From NCBI GenBank assembly GCA_014380825.1, contig JACMJD010000614.1, positions 1-11,231 on the forward strand: a stretch of 11,231 bases of DNA, written 5' to 3'. The stretch comes from Phycisphaerae bacterium (GTDB lineage: Bacteria > Planctomycetota > Phycisphaerae > Tepidisphaerales > Tepidisphaeraceae). Numbering within the stretch: the stretch's first letter is position 1; every line of letters starts with the position of its first letter. The translations under genes and the position numbers were made by a program. The notes below the pieces were generated by a model. That model worked only from the letters and a program-made list of their open reading frames with translations, was not told the origin of the DNA and ran no database searches. Positions 7,453 to 11,231 of the stretch are shown piece after piece.

Positions 7453-7944
7453 ATGCCGGTTGCGTCGTTTTCGGATTTGGCGGAAACTGCGCGGACTGTG
7501 ATTCTCATCATCGACGACCTTCCCGATGCCGCCCGCGCGATCTGCGCGTTGATCTCGCATCGCGGCTACCCCTGCCGTTGGATCTCCAATGGCCGCGACG
7601 GGCTGGCGGTCATTCGCACTCATCCGGCTGAGGAGCCGCTGCTGGTCGTGCTGGATTACATGATGCCCGACATGAGCGGCACCGACGTGCTCGAAGCGAT
7701 CCGCCTGGATGCGAAGATCGCGCGGACGATGGTCATGTTCCACAGCGCCGGCTTCGACGTCGCCAAGCGCGATGCGGCCATGAGCCTGGGCGCGGTCGCG
7801 TGGATGCTCAAAGGCACCGATCCGCACGGCGAGATCGACACGATCTGCAACTGGTACGAACGCGCCGGCGGCGTGGCCATCAAACCCACCGGCGCCCAGC
7901 GTCAAGCCGGCCCCCGACCGGCGGCCGACCAACCTAAAACCTGA
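7453..7944 (+). CDS. Single-domain response regulator (CheY-like receiver)
   Basis: 163 residues. Residues 15-135 form one receiver domain: acidic pair D21-D22 (VILIIDDLPDA), phosphoacceptor D68 (VVLDYMMPDMSG), the Ser/Thr switch position S98 (VMFHSAG) and K120 (WMLKGTD). No output domain follows; the last 25 residues are Pro/Ala/Gln-rich and probably disordered. It would be phosphorylated by a histidine kinase and act by binding a partner protein in the cytoplasm. No kinase gene is in the window. A GTG at 7498 is an alternative start that begins just at the first strand of the domain. No ribosome binding site is clear at either. It ends 1 bp from the end of the oppositely oriented AraC-type gene, and starts 36 bp after a palindromic element. 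Confidence 0.85.
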   Translation: MPVASFSDLAETARTVILIIDDLPDAARAICALISHRGYPCRWISNGRDGLAVIRTHPAEEPLLVVLDYMMPDMSGTDVLEAIRLDAKIARTMVMFHSAGFDVAKRDAAMSLGAVAWMLKGTDPHGEIDTICNWYERAGGVAIKPTGAQRQAGPRPAADQPKT

Positions 7945-7945
7945 T

Positions 7946-8371
7946 TCACCCCCGCTTCACCTCGCGCCGAAACGCCGCCCACGTGCGGGAGAACCGACGC
8001 ACGAACGACGTTGTGAAATGACTCTGACTGCTGAACCCCACCTCCAGCGCCACCCGCGCCAGCGGCCGGCGCGGATCGCACACGCGTTCCAGCGACGCTC
8101 GCAATCGAAGCTCGGTCAGATACTGATGGATTGCGCTTCCGTTGAACGCGCGAAACACCCGGCACAAATGAAACCGCGAAGTGCCGACTGCGGCAGCAAT
8201 GTCTTCCAACCCGAGCGGCTGGTTCGAATGTCGAAGACAAAACTCCCGCGCGTCGCGCGCGATCTCGCGCCGCTGGCGAACCGTCCGCTCGCTGGCGCTG
8301 CGCCGCGATCCGGTTCGCTCGCCGCGCGACCGGTACGACTGCGCGATCAATCGCGCGACGATTGCGATCAC
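7946..8371 (-). CDS. AraC-family regulator, HTH part only (N-terminal domain lost)
   Basis: The frame from GTG 8371 gives 141 residues. Residues 40-140 are the paired HTH domain of AraC/XylS regulators: first HTH LGLEDIAAAVGTSRFHLCRV, second HTH RVALEVGFSSQSHFTTSFVR followed by WAAFRREV. Full-length relatives have 100-200 more residues with a ligand-binding or cupin domain. Here the frame is still open upstream of 8371 and reads like the usual linker (RPEFLDRDPNSAAGDSLPVH) but has no ATG, enters a palindromic repeat at about 8498 and meets a TAG at 8587-8585. Nothing regulator-like lies beyond it before the tRNA. I infer 5' loss by insertion or rearrangement at the repeat; the remnant may still make a DNA-binding protein, or be a pseudogene. 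Confidence 0.7.
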   Translation of the reverse strand: MIAIVARLIAQSYRSRGERTGSRRSASERTVRQRREIARDAREFCLRHSNQPLGLEDIAAAVGTSRFHLCRVFRAFNGSAIHQYLTELRLRASLERVCDPRRPLARVALEVGFSSQSHFTTSFVRRFSRTWAAFRREVKRG

Positions 8372-8460
8372 CGTCTCGTGTACCGGCAGCGAATCGCCGG
8401 CCGCACTGTTCGGATCGCGATCGAGAAACTCGGGTCGGACGAGGGGGAGGTGGATACGGG

Positions 8461-8498
8461 GGACGCTGCTACTTATCAGGTCATAAGCAGCAGTGTCC
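8461..8498. repeat. Palindrome, 16-bp arms with 6-nt loop
   Basis: GGACGCTGCTACTTAT (8461-8476) pairs with ATAAGCAGCAGTGTCC (8483-8498), 14 of 16 positions complementary, and the two others can be G-U in one or other transcript. It is the left end of the composite repeat tract 8458-8713 between the AraC-type gene and the tRNA. Confidence 0.75.
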
Positions 8499-8533
8499 TG
8501 CTCTGTCGTCCTGCTCTGTCGTCCTGCTCTGTC
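8495..8533. repeat. Three exact 13-bp tandem repeats
   Basis: GTCCTGCTCTGTC occurs at 8495-8507, 8508-8520 and 8521-8533 without change. Its CTGCTCTGTC part reappears inverted at 8669-8678 (GACAGAGCAG), so the unit can pair with the far side of the tract. Confidence 0.9.
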
Positions 8534-8551
8534 GCGACCCTGCTGGGGACG

Positions 8552-8650
8552 GTCATTTCGAGCGCTAGCGAGAAATCTCGGGTGCTAGAATGCGTCGGAT
8601 TTTCTGAGCTTCTCTTCAACCCGAGATCCCTCGCTATTGCTCGGGATGAC
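8552..8650. repeat. Imperfect 31-bp inverted repeat, diverged relative of the 7341-7416 palindrome
   Basis: The left arm starts GTCATTTCGAGCGCTAGCGA (8552-8571) and runs on to 8582; the right arm is 8620-8650. They match at 25 of 31 positions, with the differences grouped in three dinucleotides. The core (TCATTyCGAGCGnTAGCGAG, ATCTCGG) is the same family as the perfect palindrome at 7341. The loop of 37 bp is unique sequence. Confidence 0.8.
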
Positions 8651-8684
8651 GATCTGTTCGAGAATCGAGACAGAGCAGCCGTGT

Positions 8685-8713
8685 CCCCCTTCTTCGCTCC
8701 CCCTTCTTGCTCC
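8685..8713. repeat. Short direct repeat CCCCCTTCTT, 14-bp period
   Basis: CCCCCTTCTT occurs at 8685-8694 and 8699-8708, each followed by a CGCT or GCTC variant. It abuts the right end of the composite palindrome. Confidence 0.7.
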
Positions 8714-8744
8714 AAACTGAACCACTACCGGATGCACGGAATTC

Positions 8745-8774
8745 TTGACCCGCGCACCTGCCCGCCGCTACGAT
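8745..8774 (+). promoter_or_regulatory. Promoter of the tRNA-Gly gene
   Basis: TTGACC (8745-8750), an 18-bp spacer and TACGAT (8769-8774) lie so that transcription would start near 8781, about 8 nt before the mature tRNA. The discriminator after the -10 is GC-rich (GAGCGCG), a feature linked with stringent control of stable RNA promoters. The -35 and spacer length are the same as in the promoter at 3812-3841. Confidence 0.6.
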
Positions 8775-8788
8775 GAGCGCGACCAGAC

Positions 8789-8861
8789 GCGGGCGTAGCT
8801 CAGTTGGTAGAGCGTCACGTTCCCAACGTGAATGTCGAGGGTTCGAATCCCTTCGCCCGCT
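8789..8861 (+). tRNA. tRNA-Gly (anticodon CCC)
   Basis: A full cloverleaf folds by eye: acceptor GCGGGCG with CGCCCGC, D-stem GCTC with GAGC around AGTTGGTA, anticodon stem TCACG with CGTGA and loop TTCCCAA (anticodon CCC), and T-arm GAGGG-TTCGAAT-CCCTT. The discriminator base is T and CCA is not encoded. No intrinsic terminator is visible downstream; the 83 bp up to the next gene (8862-8944) hold nothing I recognise. Confidence 0.96.
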
Positions 8862-8944
8862 TTGAAGCTTAATCCCTGTCGGTGCCAGCGGCTCGAAAAA
8901 CAGGATAGCGTCGACGCACCGTTGCGTACGCTACGCGTCTGACG

Positions 8945-10174
8945 ATGACTACCGCTGCCGTCACCACCTCAATCGAACTTCCGCCGGGAGTGATCGAATC
9001 TCGCGATTCGCTGGTTGTCCTGCTGGTCGATGACCAGGCAATCGTTGGCCACGCGATCAAGCAGATGCTGGCGCCGGAAGCGGACATCCAACTGCACTTC
9101 TGCCAGGATCCGGCCAAGGCCATTGCGATGGCCAACGAATTGCACCCGACGGTCATTCTGCAAGACCTGGTGATGCCGGAGATCGACGGGCTGACGCTGC
9201 TGAAATTTTTCCGCGCCAATGCGGCCACGCGCGAGACGCCGATGATCGTACTGTCCAGCAAGGAAGAGCCGGCGACGAAAGCGCAGGCGTTTGCGCTGGG
9301 CGCCAACGATTATCTGGTGAAGCTTCCCGATCGCATCGAGCTAATCGCACGGGTGCGGCACCATTCGCGCGGTTACATCGCGCAGCTTCAGCGAAACGAA
9401 GCGTATCGCAAGCTGGCCGAGAGCGAGAAAAAGCTGGCGGACGAAGTCGCGCAGGCGGCGGCGTATGTGCGATCGCTTCTGCCGGCGCCGATGACCTCCG
9501 AACACGTGAGCATCGACTGGCGCTTCGTGCCTTCCACGCAACTGGCCGGCGATGCATTCGGCTACCGCTGGTTGAACGACAAACACCTGGCGATCTATTT
9601 GCTCGACGTCAGCGGCCACGGCGTTGGCGCGGCGCTGCTCGCGGTTTCGGTGCTGAACGTGCTGACACATAGCAGCCTGTCCAACACCGATTTCTCCAAC
9701 CCGGCCGACGTCATGCGCGGGCTCAATGCGATCTTCCAGATGGATAGGCACGGCGAGAAATATTTCACCATTTGGTACGGCGTCTATTCCACCGACGATC
9801 GCAAGCTGACATTCTGCGGCGGCGGTCATCCCCCGCCGCTGTTGTTCGAAGATGCGCCCACCCGCGTCAAACCGATCGATCTGGAAACGCTCGGCCCGCC
9901 GGTTGGCATCACCGATCTGCTGCCGTTTGAAAACTCAGCGATCGACGTGAAAGCGGGCGCGAAGATTCTGCTCTACAGTGATGGCGCGGTGGAGGTTGAT
10001 TTGCCTGGCGACATTGTCGGCAGTCAGGAAGAGTTTAACGCATTCATCGCCACACAGAGTTCTTGCGACGGGATCATGGATCGCATCTTTGAACGTGCTC
10101 GCGCAGTGCCTGCTGACGGTGTGCTGAATGACGATTGCAGTCTGATGCTCGTCGACTTTCAGCCCCCACGCTGA
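8945..10174 (+). CDS. Response regulator: receiver plus PP2C (SpoIIE/RsbU-type) Ser phosphatase
   Basis: 409 residues. The receiver (about 22-140) has D29-D30 (LLVDDQ), phosphoacceptor D74 (LQDLVMPEIDG), S104-S105 and K126. A helical, probably coiled-coil linker (144-175, LAESEKKLADEVAQAA) leads into the phosphatase (about 180-408) with metal-binding acids in AGDAFGY (D203), DVSGHG (D221), LYSDGAVE (D346) and NDDCSL (D397). All key residues are present, so both domains look active. By family knowledge such proteins dephosphorylate an anti-sigma-factor antagonist or similar STAS-domain protein when the receiver is phosphorylated, in the cytoplasm; that partner is not in the window. The 3' end overlaps the opposing cheR gene by 16 bp. 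The ATG at 8945 has no clear ribosome binding site. Confidence 0.92.
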   Translation: MTTAAVTTSIELPPGVIESRDSLVVLLVDDQAIVGHAIKQMLAPEADIQLHFCQDPAKAIAMANELHPTVILQDLVMPEIDGLTLLKFFRANAATRETPMIVLSSKEEPATKAQAFALGANDYLVKLPDRIELIARVRHHSRGYIAQLQRNEAYRKLAESEKKLADEVAQAAAYVRSLLPAPMTSEHVSIDWRFVPSTQLAGDAFGYRWLNDKHLAIYLLDVSGHGVGAALLAVSVLNVLTHSSLSNTDFSNPADVMRGLNAIFQMDRHGEKYFTIWYGVYSTDDRKLTFCGGGHPPPLLFEDAPTRVKPIDLETLGPPVGITDLLPFENSAIDVKAGAKILLYSDGAVEVDLPGDIVGSQEEFNAFIATQSSCDGIMDRIFERARAVPADGVLNDDCSLMLVDFQPPR

Positions 10175-11019
10175 GGCTTGCGATATAGAACGTTCTTTCC
10201 GATCGCGACCGTTTCAAACCGCTCCTGCATTCCGTAGAGACTCTCCGCCGATCCCAGCGCCAGCCATCCGCCTGGGTGCAGCGCCGCGTACAGGCCGCGG
10301 CAGACACGCAGTCGCGTTTTTTCGTCGAAGTAGATCATCACGTTGCGACAAAGGATCAGGTCAAACGGCCCGAGTTCCGCCGGTGAGTTCAGCAGGTTGA
10401 ACGTGCGAAAGTGAATCAGTTTGCTGAGTGATTCATCGAATCGCCATCGCGCGCCGCTGTGACGGAAGTGAGTTTTCAACCGCTCCTCCGACAGCCCGCG
10501 ATCGACATCGGATTTGCTGTACGAGCCGGCCTTGGCGAGCTCGATCGCTTCGACGGAGATATCACTGGCAAGGATGCTGAACTGGCTCTCGCGCGCACGA
10601 TTCGCCGCGCTTTCCTGGGTGAATTCGCGCACGAGCATCGCCAGGCTGCACGCCTCCTGTCCAGTCGAACTTGCTGCCGACCACATCCGCACGCGCTGTG
10701 TTCCGCTGCTTGGTTTTTCGAGCTTGGATGCGCACTCCGGCAGCACATGGCGCCGGAGGCCTTCGAAAAATGCGTGGTCACGGAAGAATCGCGTCTCCTT
10801 CACAGTGATCGCATCGATCACGGCGCTGCGAAGCCGATTGGCGGCGCGCATCCGCAGTCGTTGGACGAGCGCCTCAAAATTCTCCAGGCCCTCGCTGCGA
10901 ACCAGCGGTTCGAGGCGGTGGCGAACGAGGTATGACTTGTCCGCCCCGAGGGCAATCCCGGTTTCATCGTGAATCAAGCTCGCGAGTTCGCGAAAGGTGT
11001 GCCCGGCGAGCTCCATCAT
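10159..11019 (-). CDS. cheR: CheR-type chemoreceptor glutamate methyltransferase
   Basis: 286 residues, usual for CheR. It uses S-adenosylmethionine to methylate glutamates on chemoreceptor signalling domains at the inner membrane. The N-terminal helical part (1-75, FRELASLIHDETGI) is followed by TVKETRFFRD (72-81), the SAM site WSAASSTGQE (113-122), ASDIS (151-155) and FDLILCRNVMIYFD (219-232). The usual Asn of the T-N-x-T-x-FFR motif is Lys here (K74). The first ATG (11019) overlaps the upstream CheB stop as ATGA; a second ATG follows at once (11016). GGAGG lies directly before them, closer than normal, so coupling with cheB translation is likely. The absence of a C-terminal receptor-docking pentapeptide reader or fused TPR fits a simple CheR. 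Confidence 0.93.
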   Translation of the reverse strand: MMELAGHTFRELASLIHDETGIALGADKSYLVRHRLEPLVRSEGLENFEALVQRLRMRAANRLRSAVIDAITVKETRFFRDHAFFEGLRRHVLPECASKLEKPSSGTQRVRMWSAASSTGQEACSLAMLVREFTQESAANRARESQFSILASDISVEAIELAKAGSYSKSDVDRGLSEERLKTHFRHSGARWRFDESLSKLIHFRTFNLLNSPAELGPFDLILCRNVMIYFDEKTRLRVCRGLYAALHPGGWLALGSAESLYGMQERFETVAIGKNVLYRKPQRGG

Positions 11020-11231
11020 CCTCCTCGCTTGCTGTGTTGCACTACGCCTGCGACGGCGCGGGCGATCTGATCGAGCGGGAGCAATTCGTCGGTCACGCCG
11101 GCTTCGAACGCGCTGCCTGGCATGCCCCAGACGACGCTGGTGGCTTCATCCTGCGCGACCACATAACCGCCGGCGCGCTTGATCGCGCTCAGACCGGCGG
11201 TGCCGTCGCGACCCATGCCGGTGAGGATGAT
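11016..11231 (-). CDS. cheB: CheB-type methylesterase, C-terminal part (runs off right edge)
   Basis: The frame gives 71 residues up to the window edge, starting IILTGMGRDGTAGLSAIKRA and continuing with YVVAQDEATSVVWGMPGSA to the stop at 11018-11016. This is the C-terminal end of the CheB catalytic domain; the Asp in GMGRDG is the acid of the Ser-His-Asp triad. CheB removes methyl groups (and deamidates Gln) from chemoreceptors. The Ser, the His and any receiver domain lie outside the window, so whether it is a full two-domain CheB cannot be told. It overlaps cheR by 4 bp, which marks a two-gene operon. Confidence 0.92.
   Translation of the reverse strand: MILTGMGRDGTAGLSAIKRAGGYVVAQDEATSVVWGMPGSAFEAGVTDELLPLDQIARAVAGVVQHSKRGG

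Larger units (their letters stand above)
8458..8689. repeat. Composite palindromic tract bounded by GGGGGAC / GTCCCCC
   Basis: GGGGGAC followed by GCTGCT (8458-8470) is the inverted form of AGCAGC, 3 extra bases, GTCCCCC (8674-8689). These outer arms enclose the 16-bp-arm palindrome, the 13-bp tandem and the 31-bp inverted repeat, so the whole 232-bp tract looks like one nested non-coding element or one element inserted in another. No transposase reading frame is present. Together with 8372-8457 and 8690-8788 this fills a 417-bp stretch without a confident gene. Confidence 0.6.

Noticed and set aside
7201..7932. 243-codon minus-strand frame
   Set aside because: It covers the response regulator in antisense and reads through the palindrome at 7341-7416; the receiver domain on the plus strand has all key residues.
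8495..8533. Possible CRISPR array
   Set aside because: The 13-bp units are in direct contact with no spacers, there are only three, and no cas gene is present.
8458..8713. Insertion sequence
   Set aside because: Inverted ends exist but there is no transposase frame; at most a non-autonomous element.
8018..8776. 252-codon plus-strand frame across the AraC-type gene and repeats
   Set aside because: It reads antisense through a clear AraC HTH domain and then through palindromes; no domain.

Overview
The window reads as chromosomal DNA of a GC-rich bacterium (about 60% GC by eye), most likely a planctomycete (Planctomycetota, perhaps Phycisphaerae). The pointers are a C-terminal PEP-CTERM sorting tail, a sigma-70 factor with a long DNA-binding N-terminal extension, a zinc-ribbon/two-helix membrane protein with a C-terminal DFSSLNDGSQQW motif, and dispersed palindromes (CATTCCGAGCGTAGCGAGG type and GATGAACGATGAA type). 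The lineage is an inference from family resemblance; there is no rRNA or marker gene here to fix it.

Layout. 1-157 (-) is the N-terminal part of a flavin-reductase-domain protein, divergent from 208-729 (+), a small zinc-ribbon membrane protein. A hairpin at 777-797 separates this from a minus-strand block. In transcription order that block is: a PEP-CTERM tail remnant (7160-6999), a large exported six-hairpin-type glycosidase-like protein (6974-4215), dodecin (4149-3934), a multi-HTH sigma factor with its own promoter (3811-2108), and a secreted HEAT-like protein (2064-856) whose signal peptide lies in a heptamer-type repeat. From 7341 to 8713 the region is repeat-rich and holds a single-domain response regulator (+) and an AraC-type regulator (-) that has lost its N-terminal domain where a composite palindrome begins. 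A tRNA-Gly(CCC) with a clear promoter follows. The right end is a signalling module: a receiver-PP2C (SpoIIE-type) response regulator (+) that runs 16 bp into an oppositely oriented cheR, which is translationally coupled to cheB (partial at the window edge).

How the parts work together. CheB and CheR set the methylation level of a chemoreceptor, and the receiver-PP2C protein is a plausible output of such a pathway (phosphorylation controlling a Ser phosphatase in a partner-switching route), but no receptor, CheA or anti-sigma antagonist is in view. The sigma factor, AraC remnant and CheY-like protein are further regulators with no visible partner. Dodecin and the flavin reductase both handle flavin but are not adjacent.

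I do not see a convincing new defence or mobile system. The most unusual items are the sigma factor with three predicted HTH segments and no Trp dyad in region 2.3, its promoter placed directly against the start codon, genes made or broken by interspersed palindromes, an orphan PEP-CTERM tail, and a strong excess of the palindrome CGATCG across the whole window.
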